The notes beneath the pieces were generated by a model. The model was given only the letters and a program-made list of their open reading frames with translations. It searched no databases and was not told where the DNA came from. Below, piece by piece: positions 48,090-59,465 of a stretch of DNA of 64,000 nt (within the stretch, counting starts at the first letter, position 1; every line of letters begins with the position of its first letter). The translations under genes and the position numbers were made by a program. Source of the stretch: Plectrocnemia conspersa (lineage: Eukaryota > Arthropoda > Insecta > Trichoptera > Polycentropodidae); NCBI GenBank assembly GCA_009617715.1, contig VTFK01000578.1, positions 1 through 64,000 of the forward strand, written 5' to 3'.

Positions 48090-48520
48090 TGAAGACTCTA
48101 TCAATTAGTGCATTCCACAAATGTTTTGCGTATTGGAAAAAACGCTGTTGTATACTTGATGAGCATTTCAAAGGCGCTTCGCCAATTTGTCTCAATCCGT
48201 ATATAGGCGAAGGCGTCACTTTCGCGCCGCGCACTACGCGATAATCCAGCCTCATTTGTACTTGGCCAATAAGCATCAGCCGCGTATCGGCGCATTTTGT
48301 GAGTGACGATGGCCGATTATCTGACATGTCAGCGAGGCGAGAAGCCGATGGCCGGCCCTAATTATTTCTGTCAAACAGGGCCCAGGGCCGGAGCCCTTCG
48401 CTGCTCGCTAACGGCCTGCGAGATTTATGGCCGCATCGTCAGCGAGTCACCAGCAAGCCTTGTTTCTTGTTTTGAACGCGTTAAGATAACGCCTCTGTGA
48501 TTGTCCAGTGGCGGAGGTAA
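48090..48520. promoter_or_regulatory. GC-raised non-coding island
   Basis: About 430 bp and among the most GC-rich patches of the desert (GGGCCCAGGGCCGGAGCCC near 48378, TTTCGCGCCGCGCACTACGC near 48220). Overlapping openings on both strands in several frames (48016-48500) reflect the lack of AT-rich stops. None shows a recognisable domain. It may be regulatory DNA. Confidence 0.35.
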
Positions 48521-49073
48521 AGAGATGCAATGATCTTTATTAAATTCAAAAAATATTGCTCATATCCTTATACTCATTCTATAGTATATTCAAGAATTTT
48601 TCGATGGAGTTTTGCTGTATTTTGTACCAAATTATGTTTTACTATTATTGTAGTAGTTTAAATTCATTAGAGGAAAAATTGCCTATAAAATACATTACTC
48701 TTGCTCTTTTAAAACATACAAAATTACCCAATTAAATTATAAAAACTAAGCTTTAAAAATATTTGCCTGTATAGAATATGAATAGTTTCGTAAAATCTAC
48801 ATTTACTTACTAATAGACATTGACAACTCAATAGAGAAATGTGTCTTTTTGCTGTTATTTTTAAGGACAGTTGTGTTATAAAAGAAACTGTAGTATTAAA
48901 AGTCTTTGCCCTAAAAAAAAGGAGGCGTCAAAGTAAATACGCATGTTGAGATATCTGGCAATAGTTCAGAAGCATTATCTGTTTCTATGAGCTGTATTAA
49001 ACATCAATAATTGGCTGCAATGATGTTTTTGAAAGTTGTAATGACTTGCAATAATAGCTTATAAAACTTCTAG
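48521..49073. other. AT-rich non-coding sequence
   Basis: No feature recognised. The CAGTGGCGG text at about 48507 lacks a matching partner (see rejected items). Confidence 0.5.
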
Positions 49074-49805
49074 GTTTATTTGAACTCATGATAAGTGAGG
49101 TTACGCAGATTATTGACCAAAACGTTTTTCAAAAGAGCCGTTTTTCAGTTTTATGTCAGGCCAGGTTTTTTTGGACAGTTATAGGAATGAAAAGAAAATT
49201 GAAAATATTTTATAGTTTTTTACAGTAATTTTAGTAAAAAGTGTCTAAATATTTTTATATAATAATTCTTTAGTCTACTTTTTGTCCATTTATAAAAGTG
49301 CATATTTTTTTTTATTGTAATATAATACAACTATAGTTTTTTTTATTATGCCTTTTCTAACATATACTGTTTTTTTTGTTCTTATCGAGTATGTTACTTT
49401 TCGTTAAATTTTCCTTGTCATGTCATTTTAATATCACCTGTTGTCTCTTATACATCGCAAAATTTTCTCCTTCTTGATCTTGATTTCTTAACAAATATTA
49501 GCTCTATTTTTTCTATATTTATCAATACAATATGTGCGTTTTTAATCGAGTTTATCGATTAAATCCACATTAGTGTACTACCTAATTGTTATTGTGTACA
49601 CAATAACGTTTTCCTAGAAAGAAATACTTTATTTCTAGTACAATTCTTAACGATATAGGTTCGTTATGGTAATACTCATTGCTATAAATTATAAACGCAC
49701 CTGTATATAAAAAAATAATTAAAAGCATAAAGAAAACGCAAATATCTTGTTTCAAAATCATTTTATTTTTAAAGATATGTATTGTTTCAAGGAAAGTCTT
49801 CCCTT
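49074..49805 (+). repeat. tandem segmental duplication, copy A
   Basis: About 730 bp that recurs in the same order at 49889-50592. It runs from TTATTTGAA..ATGATAAGTGAG through CAGATTATTGACCAAAACG, ATAATTCTTTAGTCT, CTTTTCCTTGTCATGTCATT-like text and TTTTAATCGAGTTTATCGAT to GAAAGTCTTCCCTT. Inside is the perfect palindrome GTTATTGTGTACACAATAAC (49588-49607). No ORF survives in both copies. Confidence 0.9.
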
Positions 49806-49888
49806 TCGTGCTCAACTTTTTTTTTCATTTTTTTAAAAAAATTTTCGCATTCTTTAGTCACTATTATTTATTAAAAAATATAGAAAGG

Positions 49889-50592
49889 CTTATTTGAAAA
49901 AATGATAAGTGAGTTTACTGGCAGATTATTGACCAAAACGAGTACTTAGAAGATCGAAAAAAACTTTTTTTTTTTTAAGAAATTTTATGTAAAAGGCCAA
50001 GGTTTTTTTGGGCAGTCATAGAAATCAAAATAATATTGAAAATATTTCATAGCAATTTACAGTAATTTTATGAAAAAATATTTTTATATAATAATTCTTC
50101 AGTCTTCTTTTGTTTCATTTTTAAAAGGCATATTTTTTATTGTAATCTAATACAACTATAGTTTTTTTTTATTATGCAGGCATTAACATATACTTGATTT
50201 TTTTTTTGTACTTATCGAGAATAAAACTTTTCGTTAACTTTTCCTTGTCATGTCATTTTAATATAACCTAAATTCCATCTTATACATCGCAAAACACACA
50301 GTAAAAATCTTGATTTATTAACAAATCGACGGTCAAAATTTTTATTTTATTTATCAAATTAATTAAAGTTTTAATCGAGTTTATCGATTAAATCCACATT
50401 AGTGTAGTATCTAATTGTTATTGTGTACACAATAACGTTTTCCTAGTACAATTCTTAACGATATAGGTTCGTTATGGTAAAATTCATCGCTATAAATTAT
50501 AAACGCATCTGTATATAAAAAAATAATTGAACGCATTTACAAAACGCAAACATCTTGAAGATATATATTGTTTCTATGAAAGTCTTCCCTTA
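49889..50592 (+). repeat. tandem segmental duplication, copy B
   Basis: Second copy, offset about 814 bp from copy A, with substitutions and small indels throughout. It keeps TTTTAATCGAGTTTATCGAT followed by TAAATCCACATTAGTGTA, the palindrome GTTATTGTGTACACAATAAC (50417-50436), and GATATAGGTTCGTTATGGTA. The TTTAATCGA/TCGATTAAA stem is present in both copies. The central block is far better preserved than the edges. Confidence 0.9.
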
Positions 50593-50939
50593 AATGCAAT
50601 AAGTGACTCATCGACCCCAATATTTTTTCCTGGTTTTGTAAATAGGCATTTCTTTTTCATTTAATTTATGATGTGAAGTAATCTAAAAATTTTAATATTA
50701 CAAAATTAAGGATTTTTTTAATTAAATAAAACATTTTTCCGTACTAATTCTTCTGAAAAATTGAGTTTCAATGCTTAATTTTTCTAAAAAAAAAAATGTT
50801 TAGGTTTTAAATTGATATCCTGAGTAAGAAGAAAAAAATTGAATTTCTTCAGAATTTATTTCAATCTAATGTTACAATTACAATTAAAATAAAACTTTTC
50901 CTTCTATTTTAAAGTAATATAATTATAAATTAAAGTTTC

Positions 50940-51450
50940 ATCGAAGTGTGATGTGGTTTTTACCACCGCGAGCCGCCACTGTCTCGCAAGGCCACTTAGA
51001 TGCGATACCGTCCTACATATTGCAGGACACTGGCCCATTCAACACGGTATAAAGAGATCGAGCTCTACAAGAGTCCAGCGTTCGCAGTAAAAACCAAACT
51101 TTGTCACAGATACCACTTTATCGATACCCTTTTATCGGCCCGGTTCGTACCGGTCTAATTCGAAACCTTTTTCTTTTAATTTTTTTTATTTTCGATTTAT
51201 TACCGATTCGTAACATTTACCGAATAATCGTTAAACTTTTACAATTATACGTATATGTGTATTTACGATCGGTGGACATGAGTGTGGGATACAGAACTAA
51301 AATGACATAAAGACAAGGGGAAAAAAGATAACCGGAACCGGGCCGGCAGCGATAGAGGGGAATAAATTGATCTTGCCCATTCGACGATAAAAATAAGCGT
51401 AAAACGGATTGATGGATAGGAGCTGCGAATGTTTCCGGTTTATTGGATTT
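50940..51450. promoter_or_regulatory. balanced non-coding island
   Basis: Contains CCACCGCGAGCCGCCACTG near 50962, AATTGCA-poor GC-raised text, ATCGGCCCGGTTCGTACCGG near 51133 and GGAACCGGGCCGGCAGCG near 51333. The openings on both strands have no recognisable domain. Confidence 0.33.
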
Positions 51451-52129
51451 TGGGATCGTGGGATAAATTATGCGTCTATTGGTTTCATAGTAATAATTTT
51501 TTATATATACGATTATTTTATCTTTATTTTTAAGCAAATATATGTATTCAGGTTATTGTTAAAACATCTTCTAAAATTTCTCTAGAATTTAAACCATGAC
51601 TTTAATTTTTGGCAATTTTTATTTTAAGAAATATATAAATACATATTTCAATAAACTTATCAACGAAAACATATTCAACAAAGCCTCTAAGATTTTAGGA
51701 TTTAATATGGAGCTCAAGTGCAGTGTGCTCATTGTATAATCATCAAGTGGACAGTACTTTTGAACATGCTTATTTGGTCCAATTGCCAAATAATGCAAAC
51801 GACTCACTTTTAATAAATTATTTTTTTATTATTAGAATATAAATATTTTCCATTTTTATTTTCCACAATTTTTTTATGGAATATGATTCCATTGAGTCGC
51901 ATTGACAAGTATATTTGAGATAGTTTTGGACAACCAATGAGCTATCTAGCTATCTGTTAAATCTGGATACATTGTGATCTGTCCATTTTTGTTTATATTA
52001 CAAATATTTGTATAGATACAATTTTTTTTTGTGCAGTGCATAAATAAAAATGTGGTGCTTTGGCAAGTTCGCATTTTTTAAATATCTAATTATGTTCAAT
52101 GTAATTTTCTATTAAAGGAATCGGTACTA

Positions 52130-52640
52130 TTGAATATCAATGGTAATCCCATCACCTTTTAAAGTCAACATTGAAAAATTGGTCCATCGAACCCAGGAGC
52201 GTGGGATGGTGGGAAACGGGGTGCCAGTAACATCGAAAACCGCATCGGACCCCTATTCAAATTTATTGTTATTGTTGGCGAACGTTGTATCGGACAACTT
52301 TATCAAGCTCGACAACAGTGAGATGCCGGACGCTAAAAGAGCAAAAGAGAAACACCAAACAAGAATATCTCCATCTCGTTCGCTGAGAAACTAGCAATTT
52401 GTTAATGATATCCGCCTACCTCTCCACGGAGCGTGCAGTTAGCGCTTCGCGCTCTTTTGTTCTTTGCTTCGTGTTTTCTATCTTATATTATTTTATTCCA
52501 TGTTTTGATCGCGATTGACTCATATTTATTGCCATCTCTCGCGCACATGATTCGAGCGCTTTTTATGATCATTCGTATATGACCCTTTGATGATTATATG
52601 GCGAGAGTCGTTTAGTTTTAATAAAACTTTATGACCTGGA
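52130..52640. promoter_or_regulatory. balanced non-coding island
   Basis: An 84-codon plus-strand opening (52140-52394) has mildly protein-like composition (GVPVTSKTASDPYSNLLLLL) but no family that I recognise and no splice or promoter evidence. Downstream are CTCTCGCGCACATGATTCGA near 52537, AGCGCTTTTTATGATC near 52555, and a TCTCTCGC/GCGAGAG inverted pair about 60 bp apart. It is more likely regulatory than coding. Confidence 0.3.
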
Positions 52641-53489
52641 TAATGAGGCTTTGATTCAAATAATTTATGTTTAATATATGATGCAAATGAGCTGGTGAAG
52701 ATGTTTTACCAGTTTTATTGAGCTTTTTAATAAATATTTTAAATCAACATGTTTAACAATAGCCAAGCATAACATAAGTTTTATATCTATATTTCTTCAA
52801 ATCTTCAAATAAAAATATTTTGAGTTTTTTTTGTACTGTTTCTGATGACAAACATTTTTTTTGTATTAGGATTAAATTTATTAATTTATATAAAAATATG
52901 CTAGAGACTATGATTTTTATAATATTAACTTTTAGAAGAAGTTATGCTCAAAGTGATTTCACCATTGCAATCCAAATGCATCTATGAATAATTTGTAAAT
53001 AATTTAAAAATTAAAATTTTTATTTAAATCTAAAGATATAACATTCTCTCACCTTTCGTTTATTTTTAAATTTAATTAGCATTACATGTTGTAGGCTTTG
53101 ATTCAGAATATTCTGGTAGCCGTCTTGTCACATCATCTCCATTTTTTTTTTTTGGTTTAGAAAGTGTTGCACCAATCAAAATTATGTATCATTAAAAATG
53201 TGTTGAGAGCCATTGGTATTACGTGAATTACTATAGTGAACAATTATGTAAATACTATTAACAAGGCATGGAGTGAATGTTTTTTTTTCCCTGCTAGTTA
53301 TCTCAACACCTGTAGGATGTACAGTATATACTCTTAATAAGTAATACAAAAATATTTGATACAAACCTAATTTTTGTGTTTAAAAAACTATTCCGCTGTA
53401 AATTAATTTAAAAAAATATTTGTCTGTCAATTGCTATTAGTCCTATACATTGATAATACAGTAAGAACCATAATGCCATTTAATTATCG
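52641..53489. other. AT-rich non-coding sequence
   Basis: Nothing recognised. Confidence 0.5.
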
Positions 53490-53760
53490 ATTATAAATAA
53501 TAAACGTTGAAGGCTCGTATAACTACTTAAATGCAGTGTGAATATACACATATGTTATTTATTCAAATTAGAACCATTAAACGCTTCTTGGAGCGGATAC
53601 GCTCGCGCAAGAAAGTCGTTAGTTTTGTGACAAAACACATTTTCGTGCCCGACAATGATTGTTGGTTTTTGATTAATTAATTGATACGACACTGTAAATT
53701 CATTTATATCGCTGAGACGCGTGATTAATCAAATACCGGTATATCCACGAAGCAATAACG
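53490..53760. promoter_or_regulatory. candidate enhancer-like island
   Basis: Two homeodomain-type clusters lie about 50 bp apart: TTTTGATTAATTAATTGATA near 53667 and GCGTGATTAATCAAATACCG near 53719, the latter holding the palindrome TTGATTAATCAA-like text. The setting is balanced in composition (GGAGCGGATACGCTCGCGC near 53590, itself a GCG-centred inverted repeat). Confidence 0.38.
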
Positions 53761-54598
53761 ATGTTTTAAACGGTCTCAAACATATATACATATATTCAAT
53801 TAAAATTAATTTAATATTACATTTAAAGTAAAAAAAAAAAAAATAAAATAGTTAAAATTTAAAAAGCACAAAGCTTACTTTAACCCTATGGACGCGTCAA
53901 TCAAAAATATTAAAATAATATTTTAAGTATATTCACCAAAATAAGTTTTTCTTGAAAATATTTTTTTAATAAAAGAGATTATTAAGTATTTTAATTTTAA
54001 TTAATTATTTAGATAAGTACGGTTTTATTTTGAGAGTATTTTTTAATATTTAATAACTGTTGGAAAAGTGTATTACTAGTGTTACTCCTTATTTATAAGC
54101 TGCATAAGCTTATATGCTACTAGTAGCTCGCAATCTTCTACTTGATTTTACTTTTAGTTATTTTATAACTATTTATTACATAAAGAAAACCATGATGTGT
54201 GAACGCCAATAACACAATAAAAGATTATAAATGTATTATAAAGGTGAAATGCCGTTTTGTTGCCTCGTTCACGATTGACTCTTTATTGGTTTATGATCCA
54301 ATTAAAACCCGATCAAGAGTTAAACTCGCTCTGTGCGCATGCGTAACGCCTTGTTAACTTTCAACCGTTTTAATTCCGATAAAATCGTCGTTTTTGACTT
54401 CTAAAGATTTTTATTATTGTATAATAATTCAACTTGTTAGACGAATTTATATATTTTAAAGAAAAAGTATATAAATGTGCATAGCTAAATAAATATTAAA
54501 AAATCTAGTGACTAAAAATACTGCAAGCTAAAATGTTTAATTTATTAAGATTAAATATTTGGCAAAAAAAAATTATCATGTCATTTTAAGATTTTTCC

Positions 54599-54645
54599 TT
54601 AACTACAGTCAGTACCTTATTTATATTTTTCTTTAACTACAGTCA
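54599..54645 (+). repeat. 34-bp tandem duplication
   Basis: TTAACTACAGTCA occurs at 54599-54611 and again at 54633-54645, each preceded by TTTTTC(C/T). It is a simple recent-looking duplication. Confidence 0.7.
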
Positions 54646-54779
54646 TTTATCTTTCAATTATGAATTTTTTTGGTTTATATAATAATGCAAAGAATACACT
54701 CTTGTGTATTATCTGTATCCTTATATACATACACTATTTTTGGAAGGTAAATAAAAAAAGCAAACACGCAATCGGATAT

Positions 54780-56030
54780 CATAGAAATGCTTGGAAACAA
54801 AGCCGTTGAAAAACAAAGACATTTAAAGTTTAGGTTTCCGCAGCAGTTCTTTAGTTAGTCATCCTGCATAAATATTTATGACAGAAATGATATCACGTCA
54901 TATTTCCGTCGGAAAAATGCGCCGAATGCAAATACGCACCAGCAGATGTTTTCTTTACGGCGATGACTTTGGAAATGTATAGTATATAGGTGCCCACTTG
55001 TATGGGTGTTTTTCTTTAGTCTTTGATTGATGACAAGCCGACAGAACAAAACGACGGTCGCGAAAGGGGGAAGTCTGGTATAAGGATTTTTTTTTATTTT
55101 ATAATTTATTGATGCGCGGTTAACCGGCACTTTGGCAATGAAACGTGAAAAACTTAGCAAAACTATATTTATAGAATGGCGCGTGTCTTTTATATCATAA
55201 AAAAATATTAAGTCGTTCTTATTGATACAAATGAAAATTAATGCAAATTGTTCGTGTTGATTAAGTCAAACAAAATTGATCGACCACATTAAAAAATCTA
55301 TAAAAAACAATCTGAAGAATGTTAATTATGAAAATCATTATCATGTGACTACTTAGGACTCAAACCAATAACCTTCAGATTATTACACTGGTCTATTGTA
55401 CTGTCCATGAAAAATAATACCATAACGTAAAAATGTTCACAACCGCCATCCATCGTCATCTCAAAACTTTTTCTTCAACACCTGCCGATTGAAAAATGAG
55501 ATTGCATCACTTCCTCCTTCGTCTTCCTGTTTCTCTTTCAATTTTTTTACCTCAATCCCATACACAATCATCAATATCGTCGAAAATTCATAAGCAACGC
55601 GATAAAAAGCCATTTCCTTCGATTATTGTCATAATGTTCACTAAGTGGGAGTATCCGCAAAGGTTTTCGGAGACCACCGAAAAAATCTTGCGGACGTGAG
55701 CGTGTAGGAATTAATTAAAAGTACGGTAATATCGCCATAAGAGGAAACAAAGGGTAAAAAATCGCGTGAAGCAATGATGATGCAATTATTTAGAGTTAAT
55801 TGGTGGAATGCCCTGCCGCATCCGATCATCGTTGCAATCAGAACGAAGAATTCCACGGTCAGGCACTGATCAATATTCCGCGTGGGTCTGGTGGTCAAAT
55901 ATGGAAGTGAGGAAACCGGTCATTAACACAACAGACAAAAACCCTTTACGATATAAATGTACACATAGGGCTGCTATATTTCCTCAACCAAAATCAGGAC
56001 TAAATAACGCTCTACCTTGAAGGATGGCTC
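54780..56030. promoter_or_regulatory. balanced non-coding islands
   Basis: Patches at 54780-55200 and 55440-56030 hold several overlapping short openings on both strands without recognisable domains. They include CGATCGACCACATTAAAAA near 55278, GGAATTAATTAAAAGTACG near 55707 and TTTAGAGTTAATTGG near 55791. No splice-linked exon structure was found. Confidence 0.3.
55338..55402 (-). repeat. possible tRNA-derived SINE remnant
   Basis: On the minus strand, AGACCAGTGTAATAATCTGA then AGGTTATTGGTTTGAGTCC resembles the D-arm to B-box half of a tRNA-like promoter (GGTTTGAGTCC against GGTTCGANTCC). Internal spacing is shorter than in a tRNA. Confidence 0.33.
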
Positions 56031-56424
56031 TTGATGAAAATATCATGCCAACTTCTTTTATTCCTTTTAATCTGACAATATTACAAACTTTTAATGAGAA
56101 CATTTACCGAAAATAATCGTACTTGTATTTAAGCAGTGATCATCCACCAACTTATCAAAATGACGTTTCACGAATTTCCTTCCCTTGTTTTCATCTCTAC
56201 TAATTTAGATTTTCATGATGCATACATAATTCTATGTTTTTATTTCAATAGCATTTTTTTGTGATAACTTTGATGAAATCTTTATTTCTGTTAATATTTT
56301 AATTTTTTTTACACGATATTTATTCGTGATAATTAAAAAAACAGGGTAAATCAAATCTGTAATGATCAATTAAAATAAAAAATATGTTTAAAATAATCCA
56401 CAAGGTATTTAAAAATATTAGGGT

Positions 56425-56492
56425 TCATATGGAATTTGAACATAGGTGTTTTAGGTATTAATCATCGACTTACCACTAGTTCATTAGAAAAA
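56425..56492 (-). repeat. possible tRNA-derived SINE remnant
   Basis: On the minus strand, ACTAGTGGTAAGTCGATGAT (A-box-like) is followed about 27 bases after its core by GTTCAAATTCC (B-box-like), close to tRNA spacing. It differs from the 55338 remnant, so they are not recent copies of each other. Confidence 0.35.
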
Positions 56493-56679
56493 TTGGTTTT
56501 TCTGCATCAATAATGAAATTTTAGCTTCATATCGCAAACTTATATATTAGAAATTATTTTTTGGCACTAAGCTAAAATACTGTTGCTTTCATGCACGTGC
56601 TTAGTATAGTGATTATATTGTGATACTTTTGACTTAGTAGCTTTTATTAATAAATTAAACTTTTTCAAAATAGAATAAA

Positions 56680-56945
56680 TACGAATTTCTAAAAAAATAT
56701 AAGAACATTATTCATATTTGTTTTGACTTAGGCATAAATCAATAGTTATTGACCAATATTTGTTTTGTGTATTTGACTCACACAAATATAAATGTCTTTA
56801 CAAATTCAAGTAAAAATATGATGTCATATTCTCAACGTTCGCAGCATTTTACAGTACTTCAAATCAGAACGGCAAATAGTTTAGGTTCATATTTGCATAT
56901 TAACTAATAATAATATATGATCCTTTGATTGCCGATATTTAATAT
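56680..56945 (+). repeat. local tandem duplication, copy A
   Basis: Shares with 57030-57350, in order: CATTATTCATATTTGTTTT, ACTTAGGCATAAA, TTATTGACCA, a CACAnnTATAAA-type block, the exact 24-bp core at 56828-56851 (ATTCTCAACGTTCGCAGCAT plus four), and CCTTTGATTGCCGA. Confidence 0.85.
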
Positions 56946-57029
56946 TGCATTTTGCTACTTGAAAAATAATTACAAGATCTAATTTTATCATTAAGAATCA
57001 GATTATTAGGTTATTTGGTTTTTACTTCA

Positions 57030-57350
57030 AAAATCTCTCACAAATATTATTCACATCTGTTTTTACTTAAGCATAAAGCTATGTTTATTGCCAAACCATT
57101 TGATTCACACATATATAAAAGTAATTTTAAAAATTTAGGCATAAATAATATGTTACATTCTCAACGTTCGCAGCATTTTATATGGACGATTAAAGGAATG
57201 GTAAAATGTATTGTTTATATTAGGTTTAAATACCGTTATTTTAATTTAAAAAAAAATACTTTAAACCAGAACGACGAAAAGTTTTAGTTTACATTTGCCT
57301 TTAAACCAATAAAAATATATGGCCTTAACCCTTTAATTGCCGAAATCTAC
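57030..57350 (+). repeat. local tandem duplication, copy B
   Basis: Second copy, offset about 330-340 bp. The identical 24-bp core lies at 57157-57180. It carries an extra stretch of about 70 bp after the core (57184-57255) that copy A lacks. The 90-codon opening 57015-57287 runs through it and is not protein-like. Confidence 0.85.
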
Positions 57351-57523
57351 TTCAGTAAAAATTACCGAATATATCTTTAAATATCATCAGATACATTTAA
57401 AATGATTTTTAAGTATTATCTTTAGGGGATTCTTACATTTTCACTAACATATATTTTGTATTTTATTGTAATACATTGATATTTATATAGTAAGCTCGAA
57501 TGGCTCGGTAGTAAAAGGTTTAA
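57325..57523. mobile_element. possible piggyBac-like MITE
   Basis: TTAACCCTTTAATTGCCGA begins at 57325. On the minus strand, TTAAACCTTTTACTACCGA begins at 57523. The termini match at 11 of the first 15 bases after TTAA, and both ends carry TTAA, the piggyBac target. About 195 bp, no ORF. Weakened by copy A of the neighbouring repeat having similar left-end text (CCTTTGATTGCCGA). Confidence 0.35.
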
Positions 57524-57529
57524 GTGGCT

Positions 57530-58509
57530 TATAATTTATATAATATTGTCTTTATTTGAATCGGCACAATTTTTTCTTTCGTTAATATTTTTAAAATTTA
57601 GGGCTTTAATTATTTTGTTATTGAAAATAAAATAGTAAGTTTTATTGAAATATATTATTTAATAATATTTGGTCAGGAGTATTTAATTTAATTGTTTATT
57701 TAATTAGAGGTATGTTTAAGTACCATTAAATTATAATATTTGCATTTGTAGTTTAATATTTACTGTCATTTATATAAATAATAATGATAATACAAATATA
57801 ATTGAATTTACTTTTAATTGAAAAATTAAATATTTTTTAAAAGGAAAGTAACATAAAACAATGTAAATAACCCAATAATCAGCTTTTGAAAAAAAATATT
57901 TTAAAGAAATCAGGTTTCTGTAAGGATTCAGATAATTAATAACTCAATGTTAAAGATTACGTTATATTTAAATAATTTTTCGTTTTATTTTTTATATAAA
58001 TAGTACGTTTTAAACATGATGATAAAATCTTATCTATTGTTCATTTATCATATAAATAATACTTACTGTTTTTTAGACTGTAGACTTTGATATTTGACGA
58101 TAAGAAAATGATGTAGTTTTTAACTGTCATATTGCAATATTTTTAAACATTTCAAACAACTTAATAATTTTAACTTTCACTGCTTAATAATAAAATTTAA
58201 ATTATTTATTTTAAAATAACACCTTTATACTTTTCATTTTCTTTTCACATATTTAATGCTTTTACTTTACTCTGCCTGGGATTGGGAAATCATATATGAC
58301 ATTTATATTTTAAATAGTTGTGTTGCCCTAAAAATTCTAGATCTAATAAACTGATAATTTATGCTTACCAAACGAGAGTATTCGTGGCTCTAAAAAACTA
58401 ATAAGAGTATTCTAGTATAACATACTTATTTTATTTAAATCCGCAATGTTGATTGTTGTTTAATTAATTAAAAAATTAAAATTAAAAGTCAGTCTTATTT
58501 TGTGAATTA
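57530..58509. other. AT-rich sequence downstream of the eyegone-type gene
   Basis: Nothing recognised apart from scattered AATAAA-type hexamers on both strands. Confidence 0.5.
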
Positions 58510-58515
58510 TTTATT
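58510..58515 (-). terminator. candidate polyadenylation signal of the eyegone-type gene
   Basis: The first canonical AATAAA on the minus strand downstream of the stop codon (TTTATT on the plus strand) lies about 400 bases past the TGA. No closer AATAAA or ATTAAA was seen. In DNA this AT-rich the hexamer is common, so the true 3' end could be elsewhere. Confidence 0.35.
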
Positions 58516-58915
58516 CATTAACTATTCGTGTTTCGCTATCCATGTATATATATTTATATTTGCAAATAAAAAAATATATATAATATAATAAATACACAAT
58601 TAAAGCGAACGTATAATAACGTAAATTATATTTATCAATTTAACATAATGTTTATACAAAATTATTTCAAAATAAAAAAATGGACGGACATATGATAATA
58701 GTAGTATATTCACATTTTTACAACAACAAAAAATATTTACATAATAGTGTACAGGAACATTTCATATGTTTGCGTACATTAAGCGTTATTACGACATACA
58801 ACAATCTTTGTGACCTTAACAATGTAAAACGTCAGAATTGATCAAATTTGTTCTAAACATACACGTGAGCTTATCACACTATAACACTTGTTCGAATACT
58901 GATTTGAAAACACTG

Positions 58916-59347
58916 TCAACGATCGTGTTTGGTCAACTGTAGCGGCTGACAACTTTGAGACTGTTCAACAGTTCTTTCGTCTGCCTCGACGGGCGAATGC
59001 GATCTGGATCTGTCGTATCTTCTGTCATAGTTATTCCTCTCCCTAGATCTCGCTTCTTCGCAATCCGACTCATCGTTGACGTTGATCTCTTCGTCCGAGT
59101 CCGACGAGGTGTATCCTCTCGATAGGTGGTCGGATCTGGCGAAGAGGTGCGATGCCGAATGAGGTATCAGGGCTTTGAAAGCGCTGTTCTCGCCTCCCAT
59201 CTGAAGCAGAGAGTTAGCTTGGGAGCCAGGGGCGGAAACGTGGGGGACTGCGGCCGGGGACTGCGCCCTCGCGTGCGGTGAGCCCCTCTTCAGGAGGCTC
59301 ATGCGCTGGTGTCTCCGCCACTTGGCGCGTCTGTTGGAAAACCAAAC
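58916..59347 (-). CDS. eyg: eyegone-type Pax protein, last coding exon (homeodomain recognition helix end and C-terminal tail)
   Basis: This is the terminal coding exon of a Pax transcription factor that acts in the nucleus by binding DNA. It opens directly after a splice acceptor (CTGACAG/GTTTGG on the minus strand) and runs 143 residues to a TGA at 58918-58916. The first 14 residues are homeodomain positions 47-60: VWFSNRRAKWRRHQ, with W48, F49, S50 and N51. Ser50 is the Pax-class residue. The tail includes SLLKRGSPHARAQSP, then an acidic Ser/Asp stretch (SSDSDEEINVNDESDCEE) and an Arg/Ser-rich stretch. Family knowledge: eyegone and twin-of-eyegone have a truncated PAI subdomain, an intact RED subdomain and this homeodomain, and they act in eye and imaginal growth, often as repressors. 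The join to 59466-59650 is in phase 0. Eyg cannot be told from Toe here. Confidence 0.93.
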   Translation of the reverse strand, partial: VWFSNRRAKWRRHQRMSLLKRGSPHARAQSPAAVPHVSAPGSQANSLLQMGGENSAFKALIPHSASHLFARSDHLSRGYTSSDSDEEINVNDESDCEEARSRERNNYDRRYDRSRSHSPVEADERTVEQSQSCQPLQLTKHDR

Positions 59348-59465
59348 CTGTCAGTCAATATGCGAATTAGTTTGGTTGTATGGCGTTTTGCTAATAAATG
59401 GTGGGTAGGGATGTGGACGTGGGTCAAAAAGCTAATGTTTGGTACGTAATAGATGAGATAATCAC

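Noticed and set aside
48016..48500. Overlapping ORFs on both strands
   Set aside because: Several frames are open at once because the patch is GC-raised; no frame shows a protein family.
48507..50980. CAGTGGCGG near 48507 and CCGCCACTG near 50970 as the two ends of a hAT element
   Set aside because: Only nine bases match, and the 8-mers outside (TGATTGTC and TCTCGCAA) do not agree; the tandem duplication lies between them without sign of insertion.
57325..57523. Firm piggyBac MITE call
   Set aside because: Kept only as a weak feature: termini match at 11 of 15 bases and the left-end text also occurs in the neighbouring duplicate without TTAA.
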